From NCBI GenBank assembly GCA_964414345.1, contig CAYPWF010000009.1, forward strand, positions 10,338 to 74,337: DNA of 64,000 nt, given 5' to 3'. A model generated the notes under the pieces. That model was not told the DNA's origin. It was given only the letters and a program-made list of their open reading frames with translations, and searched no databases. This DNA comes from Desulfocorpusculum sp964414345. Lineage in GTDB: Bacteria; Desulfobacterota; Desulfocorpusculales; Desulfocorpusculum. A program made the position numbers and the translations under genes. Positions 27,070 through 36,174 of this stretch are shown one piece after another (the stretch's first letter is position 1; every line of letters starts with the position of its first letter).

Positions 27070-27732
27070 CTAAGGGCCAGCAGCACCCTTTTTCTTTTTC
27101 TCGATGTCGCGATGTATGTTCTCCAAGGCCTCTATCTGCTCCCGCAGCCTCTCTATCTCTTCGTCGCGCAACCTTATCTCCTCTTCCTTCTGACGTATTT
27201 CCTCTTCCTTTGAGGAGGCCTGCTTGCCTGATGAGGCGGGAGGTGGGGAGGGCCTTCTGCTTTTTGTCTCCCCGGATGGAGCCCAACTCACAAGTTTTCT
27301 CAAGATCTGGGTGAGCATCCTAGGGTCTTCATTTCCAAACTCCCCGCTTACCCGCTCCTGCCACTTTTCCCACAAGGCTAAAGCCTCTTGAAAAGAGTTC
27401 TTGTCCGTAGCCATTGCCAAACGACTGCATGCCAGCCCGTACAAGGCCTTTCTCTTTCCCTCTTCAGATGAGAGACTTTCGCTCAAAAAGCTAAAAATCT
27501 CAGCGGCTCTGGACAAATCCCCCTGCTGGAAAGCAATGGCCCCTGTCTCCAAAGAGGGAATTGAAGCGGCTGACTTACGACTTTCCTCTACCACACTTTT
27601 TACTGTGCGGACCTCGGAGGGCTCCAAAGTCTCCGAGACAAACACACAGCTTGTCCAAGAAAACAGTGCGCTGGAAAGAACTCCGCACAACCATACCCAC
27701 TTGATCAACCCTCTTGGCTCTCTGTGGATCAT
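27070..27732 (-). CDS. QseG-like putative lipoprotein with C-terminal coiled coil
   Basis: The 220-residue protein begins with a hydrophobic export segment (GLIKWVWLCGVLSSALFSWTSC); the Cys could be a lipobox, though the residue before is not ideal. The middle has helical pairs like a TPR (GAIAFQQGDLSRAAEIFSF). The last 60 residues are a strong charged coiled coil (EEEIRQKEEEIRLRDEEIER). I place it as QseG-like only because it lies between the sensor kinase and the sigma-54 regulator, as qseG does; sequence similarity was not tested. In that family the lipoprotein controls the kinase from the periplasm. Confidence 0.65.
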   Translation of the reverse strand: MIHREPRGLIKWVWLCGVLSSALFSWTSCVFVSETLEPSEVRTVKSVVEESRKSAASIPSLETGAIAFQQGDLSRAAEIFSFLSESLSSEEGKRKALYGLACSRLAMATDKNSFQEALALWEKWQERVSGEFGNEDPRMLTQILRKLVSWAPSGETKSRRPSPPPASSGKQASSKEEEIRQKEEEIRLRDEEIERLREQIEALENIHRDIEKKKKGAAGP

Positions 27733-27738
27733 CCCCCC

Positions 27739-29166
27739 TCACCTTGCCCGCGGGACCGTGAAATAAAAACAACTGCCTTCTCCTGGCCTGCTCTTAAGGC
27801 CCATGCTTCCGCCATGGGCCTCCACTATGTGTCTGGAGATACTGAGCCCCAATCCCATACCCTCCTGAACCCCTGGCCCACCGGCGATGCGGTAATACTT
27901 CTGAAAAACCATGGACTGCTCCTCCTCAGGAATGCCTGGGCCCTTGTCCTCCACACTGAAATGAACCCAGCGACCCTCCCCATCCATCTGGGCCTTGATC
28001 AAGACCTCCTGACCTGCCGGAGAGAATTTAACGGCATTGGCCAACAGATTCAGTATCACCTGTTGAAGCTGTGCCTCGTCGGCCAGAACCGGAGGCAATC
28101 CCGGAGTCACAACCGCTCTGATCTTGACGCCGGCAGGCTCTGCCAAAGGTTGTGCTTTCCTAAGGCAGCCCCCTATGAGGCGAGTCACATCCACCGGCCT
28201 CTGTTTCAGTTCCACCTTTCCGGCTTCCATACGCGAGACGCGCATGAGCTGTGTCAGGAGTTCCGTAACCCGGCCCATTTCCTCTCTGGCGATGCGTAAT
28301 AAACGCTTTTGCCTCTCATTTATGGAACCCGCCACCTCTTCTTCCACCAAATTCACCGACTCGGCTATGGAGGTCAAAGGGGTCCTTATCTCATGGCTTA
28401 GCATTGCAATAAAATCAGAGCGCATCCTCTCTTCTTGCCTGAGTCGGTCAGCCATTTCGTTGAATGCACAAGCCACCTCCCCCAGTTCATCCCTTGAGCT
28501 GACTTCAAGGGACTCAATGGGCCCGGTATGCAGAACCGAGCGTATACCCCTTTTCAAAGCCTTCAAAGGGCGACTCACCGAGTAGGTAAGAAGGATCAGT
28601 CCCACCAGCCCTGCCGCAGCAGAACCCACCACTCCAATGAGCCCCCACCTTTGGGCAGCCATGTTGGAGGCCTGCAGCTCACGCAACTCCAGCTCCATTT
28701 TCAGCTGGTTCTCTGTCCTGGCCTCCGTGATCTTGCTCATCAGAGCCCCTGCCAGCTCTTCCGGAAGCCAGCTTTCCCCATTGCGAAGACTCTCACGGAA
28801 GGCTGCCACTCCAAGGGATACTCTGTTGAAATCACCCCTTAGGGAATCCCAATCACCTTTCTCACCCAACTCAGCCTGAATTGATTCCAATTCTTCCAAG
28901 GCCTTCAGAAAAGAATGCCTGGAGTCCTCAAAGAGTTTCGCATACTCCTGCTTTTTCAGGAGCCTGTATTTCTTCTCATTCTCCTCCATGGAAAGCAGGC
29001 TCTCCAGAAGCCTACCACAGAGGGAGTGAACCCGATATCTAGCATTAACTATCCGGTCAGTGGCCTTTCCTGCCCTGTGAAGCTGAAAAAAAAGCACTCC
29101 CACCGTTACATAAAAAACGGTCAGCAGGATCAAGTACCATAGCAGGAACCTGCCGCGGATGCTCAT
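27739..29166 (-). CDS. Sensor histidine kinase (GlrK/QseE-like)
   Basis: The 475-residue membrane kinase has an N-terminal helix (FLLWYLILLTVFYVTVGVLF), a helical periplasmic domain of about 140 residues, a second helix (WGLIGVVGSAAAGLVGLILL), a HAMP linker, the phospho-acceptor box MLSHEIRTPLTSIAESV and an ATPase domain with N (LLANAVKFS), G1 (EDKGPGIP) and G2 (GMGLGLSIS) boxes. A purely helical periplasmic sensor and the TSIxE sequence after the phospho-His are like GlrK. Partner regulator is the gene at 25489 and the lipoprotein between them. The stop lies six bases before the lipoprotein start. Confidence 0.9.
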   Translation of the reverse strand: MSIRGRFLLWYLILLTVFYVTVGVLFFQLHRAGKATDRIVNARYRVHSLCGRLLESLLSMEENEKKYRLLKKQEYAKLFEDSRHSFLKALEELESIQAELGEKGDWDSLRGDFNRVSLGVAAFRESLRNGESWLPEELAGALMSKITEARTENQLKMELELRELQASNMAAQRWGLIGVVGSAAAGLVGLILLTYSVSRPLKALKRGIRSVLHTGPIESLEVSSRDELGEVACAFNEMADRLRQEERMRSDFIAMLSHEIRTPLTSIAESVNLVEEEVAGSINERQKRLLRIAREEMGRVTELLTQLMRVSRMEAGKVELKQRPVDVTRLIGGCLRKAQPLAEPAGVKIRAVVTPGLPPVLADEAQLQQVILNLLANAVKFSPAGQEVLIKAQMDGEGRWVHFSVEDKGPGIPEEEQSMVFQKYYRIAGGPGVQEGMGLGLSISRHIVEAHGGSMGLKSRPGEGSCFYFTVPRAR

Positions 29167-29406
29167 GGAAGGAGCCGCTATCTCCTCTTGGGGTCAGACT
29201 TAACCCCCATTATTGCCCTAAAAGGGATTGGCGCGGGGGCTGCACCCCCCCCCACCCGGCATATTTGGCCACATTCTGGCTCAGCCGCTGGTGGGACCTG
29301 GAACGCAAACTCAGAGTGTCTTGGACCATGAGTCATGGAATCCCATTATATCAACAGGTTAGCCTGCATTGAGCATTCCCCTTGAAAAATGCAATTTGGC
29401 CGCTTC

Positions 29407-30660
29407 TCAACTTTGAACCCTGCAAATATCAGCACCTAGAGCAGAAAGTTTTTGCTCCAAGCGCTCATAACCGCGGTCCAAATGGTAAACCCTTGAGATC
29501 TCGGTGGTTCCCTCGGCGGCCAAGCCGGCCAGGATCAAAGAGGCGCTTGCCCTCAGGTCTGTAGCCATTACTGGAGCTCCTTTGAGACGAGCAACACCCT
29601 TTACCACTGCGTTGGCCCCCTGCAGCTGGATTTGCGCCCCCATCCTGCGCAGCTCCGCCACATGCATGAATCTGTCCTCAAATACGGTCTCTGTGATGAC
29701 ACTGGTTCCCCTGGCCAGAGCCAGCAAGGCCATGATCTGAGCCTGCATGTCTGTGGGAAACCCAGGATAAGGTCTTGTCTTTACATCCACTGCCTCCGGC
29801 CTACCCTTGGCCGAAACCAGCACCAAATCCTTCTTTACCGCAAAATGTACTCCACTCTCTTTAAGTTTACCCACAACAGCTTCCATACTGGAAAGAGGGC
29901 ACTCCCTCAAAAAGACCTCCCCCCTGGTTATGGCTGCGGCCACCATGAAGGTGCCTGCTTCTATTCTATCCGGACCCACTCGGTGATCCATGGGGCCCAG
30001 TTCCTCCACTCCCTGAATTAGGATCTGATCAGTACCTGCTCCCTGGATCTTGGCGCCCATGCGGTTTAGGGCCTGAGCCAGTTCCACCACTTCTGGCTCG
30101 CACGCGGCATTGCGAAGCAAGGTTTCTCCGCGGGCAAGGGAGGCCGCCATCATAAGATTTTCCGTCCCGGTCACAGTTGGAAGATCAAAGCAAAAAGAGG
30201 TGCCTTGCAGTCCTTTGCTCCTGGAGTATACATAGCCGTGTCTTAGTTCAATTCGGGCCCCTAGGGCTTCCAGCCCCTTGAGGTGCTGGTCTATGGGCCT
30301 TGTCCCAATGGCGCAACCTCCTGGTAGAGAAACGATTGCCCTACCGGTGCGGGCCAAAAGGGGCCCCAAGACCAACACCGAGGCCCTCATGGTCTTAACC
30401 AGCTCATAGGGTGCCTTGCAGCTGCGAATCCTCTCGGCGTTTACTAAAACCTCCTCACCGCTGATCTCCACCTCAGGCCCGAGCTGTTCTATCAAAGACT
30501 TGAAGGTGTCAATATCCCGAAGTCTGGGTACATTGGTGAGCCGATGAGGTCCTGGGCTAAGAAGAGTGGCTGCCAGCAAGGGAAGTGCCGCGTTTTTCGC
30601 TCCGCTTATGCGCACTTCCCCCTGCAATGCTCTTCCCCCTCTTATAAGAATGCGGAACAT
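29407..30660 (-). CDS. murA: UDP-N-acetylglucosamine 1-carboxyvinyltransferase
   Basis: The 417-residue enzyme transfers enolpyruvate from PEP to UDP-GlcNAc, the first committed step of peptidoglycan synthesis. Landmarks are IRGGRALQGEVRISGAKNAA at the start, the loop with the active Cys in SLPGGCAIGTRPIDQHLKG (the fosfomycin target), and GRPEAVDVKTRPYPGFPTDM. Start at 30660 gives the standard N-terminus. It follows prmC closely and belongs to the prfA-prmC-murA run. Between it and the downstream kinase is a 240-base gap without a gene. Confidence 0.97.
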   Translation of the reverse strand: MFRILIRGGRALQGEVRISGAKNAALPLLAATLLSPGPHRLTNVPRLRDIDTFKSLIEQLGPEVEISGEEVLVNAERIRSCKAPYELVKTMRASVLVLGPLLARTGRAIVSLPGGCAIGTRPIDQHLKGLEALGARIELRHGYVYSRSKGLQGTSFCFDLPTVTGTENLMMAASLARGETLLRNAACEPEVVELAQALNRMGAKIQGAGTDQILIQGVEELGPMDHRVGPDRIEAGTFMVAAAITRGEVFLRECPLSSMEAVVGKLKESGVHFAVKKDLVLVSAKGRPEAVDVKTRPYPGFPTDMQAQIMALLALARGTSVITETVFEDRFMHVAELRRMGAQIQLQGANAVVKGVARLKGAPVMATDLRASASLILAGLAAEGTTEISRVYHLDRGYERLEQKLSALGADICRVQS

Positions 30661-30665
30661 TCTCC

Positions 30666-31556
30666 TCACACCTCTCGAGTGACAGCCCATAGAGCTCGGA
30701 GCCTACCCCCGAGATCTTGGCGCCATCCCCATTTTCCCCATCTGGAGTCTTTGCCTAAGATCTCATCCAGGAGCTCGGACTGTGCTTCACCAACTTCCAT
30801 AACCAGCATGCCTCCGGGAACCAGTCTGCAGGGAGCCTGCTCAATAATCCTTCGGATCAGTGCCAGGCCGTCATGGCCCCCATCCAAGGCCAAAGCGGGC
30901 TCGTAGCAGCGTATTTCGGGCTCCAACTGCTGGATCAAGGCAGTGGGGATATAAGGTGGGTTGGAAATCACCAGCCTGAACCTGCGCTGATCTGGTTCCA
31001 GAGCTTCCCACATATCTCCCTGTAAGAATTTGATCCAGCCTTGCACCCCCAGCTGGCGGGCATTCCACCTTGCCACTTCCAAAGCTTCCCTGGAGATGTC
31101 GGTCGCCCACCATGACACAGAAGCTCCAAGCTCCCTGGCCAGGGCTATGGCAATGGCTCCAGATCCAGTGCCCAGCTCCAAGGCAGAGATGGGCAAGGAC
31201 TCTTTTCTGACCGCTTTCTTGAGTTCCTCCAGGGCCACCTCCACAATGGTCTCGGTTTCGGGCCTGGGGATCAATACACTGGGGCTCACCCTTAAGCTCA
31301 AGGACCAGAACTCTTTAGCTCCCAGTATGTAAGCCAGAGGCTCCCTCCTTGCTCTTCGCCGAAGCAGCTCCCGGAAGCGATCCAGCTCTTGCTTTGTCAA
31401 GGGTTGATCAAAACGAAGATATAGCTCCACCCGGCTGCAGCCCAGCACACAGGCCATCAGGAGCTCTGTATCCAGTCTAGGGCTGGAAACCCCTTTTTTG
31501 GCCAGATATGCCGAGGCCTCCCTTATCAGCTCCAGGAGGGTCCAGGAAGGCTTCAT
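30666..31556 (-). CDS. prmC: Peptide chain release factor N5-glutamine methyltransferase
   Basis: The 296-residue protein methylates the Gln of the GGQ motif of release factors with SAM. It has ELGTGSGAIAIAL for SAM and the catalytic NPPY in VISNPPYIPTAL, which holds the target glutamine, plus the helical N-terminal domain (ASAYLAKKGVSSPRLDTELL). It overlaps prfA by four bases, so the methylase and its substrate are made from one message. Confidence 0.97.
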   Translation of the reverse strand: MKPSWTLLELIREASAYLAKKGVSSPRLDTELLMACVLGCSRVELYLRFDQPLTKQELDRFRELLRRRARREPLAYILGAKEFWSLSLRVSPSVLIPRPETETIVEVALEELKKAVRKESLPISALELGTGSGAIAIALARELGASVSWWATDISREALEVARWNARQLGVQGWIKFLQGDMWEALEPDQRRFRLVISNPPYIPTALIQQLEPEIRCYEPALALDGGHDGLALIRRIIEQAPCRLVPGGMLVMEVGEAQSELLDEILGKDSRWGKWGWRQDLGGRLRALWAVTREV

Positions 31557-32629
31557 CCCCCACCGGCCCCCTCCCTGAAAGCTTCCGCCCTTTGGTGGGT
31601 TTGAAGAGCGTCTATCAGCTCATCCAAGGCACCATCCAAGATCTCCGGGAGTCGATAAAGGGTAAGGCCTATTCGGTGGTCTGTAACCCTTCCTTGAGGG
31701 AAGTTGTAAGTGCGAATCCGCTCACTTCTGTCTCCCGAGCCCACCTGCATTCGCCTTTGCTCGGAAATCTCTTTTCTTTGTTGCTCTAAGATGCGGTCCA
31801 ATAGACGGGCTTTTAGAACCCTTAGGGCCTTGGCCCTGTTCTTGTGTTGGGATTTCTCATCCTGACAAGTGACCACCAGGCCTGTGGGTATATGGGTGAC
31901 CCTTACTGCCGAGTCAGTGGTGTTCACACTCTGGCCCCCTGGTCCTGAAGAGCGAAACACATCTACGCGCAGCTCGGCCGGCTCCAGGTGCACCTCCACA
32001 TCCTCGGCCTCAGGCAAAATAGCCACGGTCACGGCAGAGGTGTGAATGCGCCCCTGTGACTCGGTAACAGGTACCCTTTGCACTCGATGAACTCCGCTTT
32101 CATACTTGAGTCTACTGTACACGCCCCGGCCTTCCACCAAGGCTATTATTTCCTTGAGACCGCCCACTCCGGTGGGATGGCTGTCCACCACATCTACTTT
32201 CCAGCCCTGACGCTCGGCATAGCGGCAGTACATCCTGAAGAGGTCGGCAGCGAACAGGGCAGCCTCCTCACCTCCGGTTCCAGCCCGTATTTCCAGGGAC
32301 ACGTTCTTTTCGTCATGGGGGTCCTTGGGTACAAGCAAACCCCTGAGCCTGACCTCTAGCTCTTGCTGTTTGTGGGCCAGCTGGGCGACCTCATCCTCTG
32401 CCAGGGCTCTCATCTCGGGATCTTTCTCTGTGCGAAGAAGAGCTCTGGCAGCCTTCAGTTGCTCCACCACCCTGTTGTGGGCCCTGTATGCCTCTACCAA
32501 GGGGACCAACTCGGACAGCTCCTTGGCCAGCTTTTGGAACCGGGATGGATCTTTGGCCACCTCAGGATCCCCGAGCTGCTGCTCAATGGCCCGGTATCTC
32601 TGTTCTACAGCAGCCAGTTTCGCCCACAT
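31553..32629 (-). CDS. prfA: Peptide chain release factor 1
   Basis: The 358-residue factor releases peptides at UAA and UAG codons. The GGQ motif is in SSGPGGQSVNTTDSAVR and the codon-reading tripeptide is the P-V-T of RVPVTESQGRIHTSA. That this organism reads UAG with RF1 leaves UGA to RF2 or to selenocysteine, which matters for the two TGA-containing genes at 61-63 kb. Normal length. It lies downstream of rpmE and overlaps prmC. Confidence 0.98.
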   Translation of the reverse strand: MWAKLAAVEQRYRAIEQQLGDPEVAKDPSRFQKLAKELSELVPLVEAYRAHNRVVEQLKAARALLRTEKDPEMRALAEDEVAQLAHKQQELEVRLRGLLVPKDPHDEKNVSLEIRAGTGGEEAALFAADLFRMYCRYAERQGWKVDVVDSHPTGVGGLKEIIALVEGRGVYSRLKYESGVHRVQRVPVTESQGRIHTSAVTVAILPEAEDVEVHLEPAELRVDVFRSSGPGGQSVNTTDSAVRVTHIPTGLVVTCQDEKSQHKNRAKALRVLKARLLDRILEQQRKEISEQRRMQVGSGDRSERIRTYNFPQGRVTDHRIGLTLYRLPEILDGALDELIDALQTHQRAEAFREGAGGG

Positions 32630-32718
32630 GTTCTAGGATTCCCTTCGGATACAGAATAGGCTCCCAAGCCCTTGGGGCTGGGGTCTTGCATCGTACCCTG
32701 GGCTCTCTGTTCGGCCCT

Positions 32719-32937
32719 TTATTTGCTGCTGTTCAGATAGCCTTTCCCGAACTTCTTGTGAAACCGTTCCACCCGACCAGCAGAATCCACCAACTTTTGT
32801 TTCCCGGTAAAAAATGGGTGGCACTTGGAGCAGATCTCCACCCTTATCTCCGACTTGGTGCTTCTGGTCTCTATAACATTCCCACAAGCGCATGTTATGA
32901 CGGCCTTGTCATACTTTGGATGAATTCCCTTCTTCAT
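32719..32937 (-). CDS. rpmE: 50S ribosomal protein L31, zinc-binding form
   Basis: The 72-residue protein begins MKKGIHPKYDKAVITCACGN and has the four cysteines (CAC and CSKC) of the zinc-containing L31 type. It ends FHKKFGKGYLNS. The start at 32937 gives the usual N-terminus; residues that could be read upstream do not belong. It lies between rho and prfA, an order shared with other deltaproteobacteria. Confidence 0.97.
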   Translation of the reverse strand: MKKGIHPKYDKAVITCACGNVIETRSTKSEIRVEICSKCHPFFTGKQKLVDSAGRVERFHKKFGKGYLNSSK

Positions 32938-33157
32938 GGGTTTCTCCTTTCCAGTCTCCAAAAAAATTCCCAGGACTCTCTCATCCTTCTCCTCAATCAC
33001 CCTCTGCCCGCTTGTCTCAAACTCCTCTTAAAGCTCAAATCTTCCAGCTCCACGCTGTTAAGATTGCCCAACTATAAGTTTTGCCCCTGGTTTCTCTCCC
33101 TTGGGACTCCCCATCATCTCTCTTATGAGACAGGCTAGGATCGCAGCCCTTATCTTA

Positions 33158-34405
33158 TCAGGAGCTCATGGAATCCAGGAATTCCCTGTTGGTCTTTGTT
33201 TTCTGTATCTTGTCCAGCAAGAACTCCATGGCATCAACCGGATTCAGGGGAGAAAGCAGCTTTCTCAGTATCCAGATGCGATTTAGGTCCTCCTTTGGAA
33301 GCAGCAACTCCTCTTTGCGAGTTCCAGACTTGTTGATATCGATGGATGGGAATATCCTTTTGTCTGCCAAACGCCTGTCCAACTGGATCTCCATGTTCCC
33401 GGTGCCCTTGAATTCTTCAAAAATAACTTCGTCCATTCGGCTTCCGGTGTCTATAAGGGCGGTGGCTATGATGGTCAGGCTGCCGCCTTCTTCCACATTG
33501 CGTGCAGCCCCAAAAAACCTCTTGGGTCTTTGCAGGGCATTGGCGTCCACACCGCCTGAAAGGATCTTTCCGCTGGGCGGGACCACGGTGTTGTGAGCCC
33601 TTGCCAATCTGGTTATACTGTCCAGCAATATTACCACGTCCTTCTTGTGTTCCACGAGTCTCTTGGCTTTTTCCAGGACCATGTCCGCCACTTGGACATG
33701 GCGCTGAGCCGGCTCGTCAAAAGTGGAGCTTATCACTTCGGCATCCACTGAGCGCATCATATCTGTTACCTCTTCAGGCCTTTCATCTATCAAAAGGACT
33801 ATGAGGATTATCTCCTTGTGATTTTGGGTTATGCTGTTGGCGATGTTCTGAAGTAGAATTGTCTTGCCTGTCCGGGGGGCTGCAACTATCAGTCCTCTTT
33901 GCCCTTTTCCGATGGGGCACAGCATGTCCATTATGCGCATTGAAACCTGGTCGTGGCTGGTCTCGAGTTTTATCCGTTCCTGAGGGTAAAGAGGGGTCAG
34001 ATTGTCAAAAAGAATCTTGTCCCTGGCAACTTCAGGATCTTCGTAATTAACAGCTTCCACCTTGAGCAAAGCAAAGTATCTTTCCGAGTCCTTAGGAGGC
34101 CTTATCTGACCTGAGACTGTGTCTCCTGTTCTGAGGTTGAATCTACGGATCTGGGAAGGAGACACATAGATGTCGTCAGGCCCCGGCAGATAGCTGTAAT
34201 CCGAGGAGCGCAGAAATCCGAATCCATCAGGGAGAATCTCCAACACACCCTCCCCGTAAATAAAACCGTTCTTCTCTGTCTGGGCTTGCAAGATAGCGAA
34301 TATCAATTCCTGCTTGCGCATCCCGCTGGCCCCTTCTACCTGCAGCTTTTTGGCTAGATCCAACAACTCCGAAATCCTTTTCTCCTTTAACTCAACCAGA
34401 TTCAT
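33158..34405 (-). CDS. rho: Transcription termination factor Rho
   Basis: The 415-residue hexameric helicase ends untranslated transcripts. It shows the N-terminal helical domain, the RNA-binding cold-shock-like region (GVLEILPDGFGFLRSSDYSY), Walker A APRTGKT, Walker B VILLDSITRLARAHN and the Q-/R-loop region GGVDANALQRPKRFFGAARN. ATG at 34405 is preferred with AGAGG six bases away; ATG at 34438 is the alternative. A promoter candidate lies some 570 bases upstream and the leader would contain a copy of repeat family B. Confidence 0.97.
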   Translation of the reverse strand: MNLVELKEKRISELLDLAKKLQVEGASGMRKQELIFAILQAQTEKNGFIYGEGVLEILPDGFGFLRSSDYSYLPGPDDIYVSPSQIRRFNLRTGDTVSGQIRPPKDSERYFALLKVEAVNYEDPEVARDKILFDNLTPLYPQERIKLETSHDQVSMRIMDMLCPIGKGQRGLIVAAPRTGKTILLQNIANSITQNHKEIILIVLLIDERPEEVTDMMRSVDAEVISSTFDEPAQRHVQVADMVLEKAKRLVEHKKDVVILLDSITRLARAHNTVVPPSGKILSGGVDANALQRPKRFFGAARNVEEGGSLTIIATALIDTGSRMDEVIFEEFKGTGNMEIQLDRRLADKRIFPSIDINKSGTRKEELLLPKEDLNRIWILRKLLSPLNPVDAMEFLLDKIQKTKTNREFLDSMSS

Positions 34406-34582
34406 CTTCGCCCTCTTCGATTCTCGGTTTTGGGTCATGTGCCTGTTTCTTCTCCCTGGTTCCTAAAGGGTCATGGGGGTCCCTTCACACCCCGACCCTA
34501 GGCTTCCCCCCCCAGAGGCCCCCTTTTTCACCTTGCAGGGAAGGATTCTATGTTGGGCTCCCGCTCCGGCGGCTTTTAACTT

Positions 34583-34794
34583 CGTAATCGATCCCAGGGT
34601 GATGGCGTTTCTCGGAGCGGCTTGGCGGAGGCGCTTTGATTTTCCAGGATTTGGACCTGGGGGAAACCCTCTCGCCCGAAGCCAAGCTGAGGGCGACCGA
34701 GGGAGGGGGCAAGTATCCCCCGGTGGCCAAATCCTTTGGCAAATCAAGCGCCGAAGACTTGAAGCGGAGAGAAATGCCGTCACCCCCGTGACCA
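34583..34794 (+). repeat. Dispersed repeat family B, copy B2 (MITE-like, reference copy)
   Basis: The ends are GGGTGATGGCGTTTCTC and, inverted, GGGTGACGGCATTTCTC. The inverted match continues inward for nearly 60 bases at roughly 75 percent by eye. The interior is GC-rich with GGGGG-type hairpins. The flanks carry a short direct repeat (GCTTTTAACTTCGTA / GCTTTAACTTCATA) that might be a target duplication. It lies in the 750-base gap upstream of rho. No gene is seen in the remainder of that gap. Confidence 0.78.
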
Positions 34795-34975
34795 GCTTTA
34801 ACTTCATACCAGGTTCTCCTCCCAGAAAGCTGAAGCTCTCGAGTCCTTCTGCAGAGGCTTCCAAATGGATCTTTGTGGGTGAGCATCTAACCTGAATGGT
34901 GCACTCTCTGGGAGACGAATCCTTAAGAGACGATACTTATCCTACCTTAGGCAGGTTGAATACAAGAACACCTCT

Positions 34976-35004
34976 AAGCTATCGGATAAGTTCCCGCCTG
35001 TCAA
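34976..35004 (-). promoter_or_regulatory. rho: Predicted promoter upstream of rho
   Basis: On the minus strand TTGACA (34999-35004) and TAGCTT (34976-34981) are separated by 17 bases. Transcription would run through repeat copy B2 into rho, giving a leader of roughly 560 bases. Confidence 0.5.
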
Positions 35005-35185
35005 GAAAAAATAGCACCAGCAACCCCTTATCCGAGCTGCATGGCCGGGTTCATTCCCCAAAAACAACCGCTTTGGAGACCTGAACTCCTCAGAGGGCAA
35101 GTTGGTTCATTTTTTCAACCCACCCCCCCAGGACCTCATGCCGCGCAGCACGGGTACCCAAGCCACCTGATTTTCTCTTCATCTT

Positions 35186-35995
35186 TCAATCCACCAGCTG
35201 AATTAAATTTAGCTGACGACCGGTTTTGCCTTTGCTGGCGCGGTGAGAGAAGAAGACTTTTGAGTTACAGGAAGTGCATGCACTCACCCTTACTATGTTG
35301 CCCTGTGATACTCCTGCCTGGAGAAGCTGGTGCACATTGAGGCCTACCAGGTCTAGGGTATATCTGTTGGCCCTCAAGGGCTTGATAAATTCTTTCCAGC
35401 GGGCCGTGCTGTTTTTTATGGAACGCACCACTTTGATGTCCACCTCATAACAACAATCCCCTATGCATGGCCCGAACCCCACCAGGAGCTCCTGCGGGTC
35501 AACTTGGAAAACCTTCTGAAACTTGGCCACTACGGTCCCAACCACGTTCAGACAGGTCCCCCTCCAACCGGCGTGCACTATTCCTATTGCCTGCTCCCTT
35601 GGAGCATACAGAATTATGGGGAGGCAATCCGCGGTTAAAACCCCTATAGCCACCCCCCTCTCTTGAGTCAATATGGCGTCGTAGTCCAGGTGTTGATACT
35701 TGCTTCCGGCCCTGATGGGATCCTCATCCAGGATAAGCACTTGGTCCCCGTGAACCTGGTTGGCAAGGAATATCCTCTCAGGATCCAGCTCCAAGGCCTC
35801 GGCTAAGATTTTCTTGTTTTGGATGACGTTTTCCCTAGAATCCCCGCCCTGGGTATCGAAGTTGAGGCTCCGGAAAGGCCCCTGGCTCACACCACCCAGC
35901 CTTGTGCAAAAAGCATGCTTCAAACGCCCATTGGAGGCTTGCTTGAAGCGTTCCAATGTGACAACTCTCACCTTGCCGTATGTCTCAAGCCCCAT
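35186..35995 (-). CDS. pgeF: Peptidoglycan editing factor PgeF (laccase-domain / DUF152 protein)
   Basis: The 269-residue protein belongs to the YfiH/PgeF (multicopper polyphenol oxidase-like) family. The zinc/copper ligand motifs are NQVHGDQV, TADCLPIIL and GIVHAGWRGT, plus GPCIGDCCYEV. In E. coli the protein removes wrong residues from peptidoglycan precursors; purine nucleoside activity is reported for relatives. It has no signal peptide, so it is cytoplasmic. It stands alone, with a good promoter 70-100 bases upstream. Confidence 0.93.
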   Translation of the reverse strand: MGLETYGKVRVVTLERFKQASNGRLKHAFCTRLGGVSQGPFRSLNFDTQGGDSRENVIQNKKILAEALELDPERIFLANQVHGDQVLILDEDPIRAGSKYQHLDYDAILTQERGVAIGVLTADCLPIILYAPREQAIGIVHAGWRGTCLNVVGTVVAKFQKVFQVDPQELLVGFGPCIGDCCYEVDIKVVRSIKNSTARWKEFIKPLRANRYTLDLVGLNVHQLLQAGVSQGNIVRVSACTSCNSKVFFSHRASKGKTGRQLNLIQLVD

Positions 35996-36065
35996 GGTAG
36001 TTTCGGAGGATGCTGCAAGCAGGATGTGCTCGGTAGTCTAATGAAGAAAAGCCGACCATAGTCTA

Positions 36066-36095
36066 ATCATACAGGGAAAAAATACTTTTTGTCAA
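36066..36095 (-). promoter_or_regulatory. pgeF: Predicted sigma70-type promoter of pgeF
   Basis: On the minus strand TTGACA (36090-36095) and TATGAT (36066-36071) are separated by 18 bases. The -35 box is perfect and the -10 box matches five of six positions. It lies 71 bases upstream of the pgeF start. Confidence 0.68.
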
Positions 36096-36174
36096 TATTA
36101 GCGTGTTTTTTGACCACTCTCCGATCAATCCCTTTTGCACAAAGTAGTGATTCCCCCCTGGCAATAAGAGTTCT

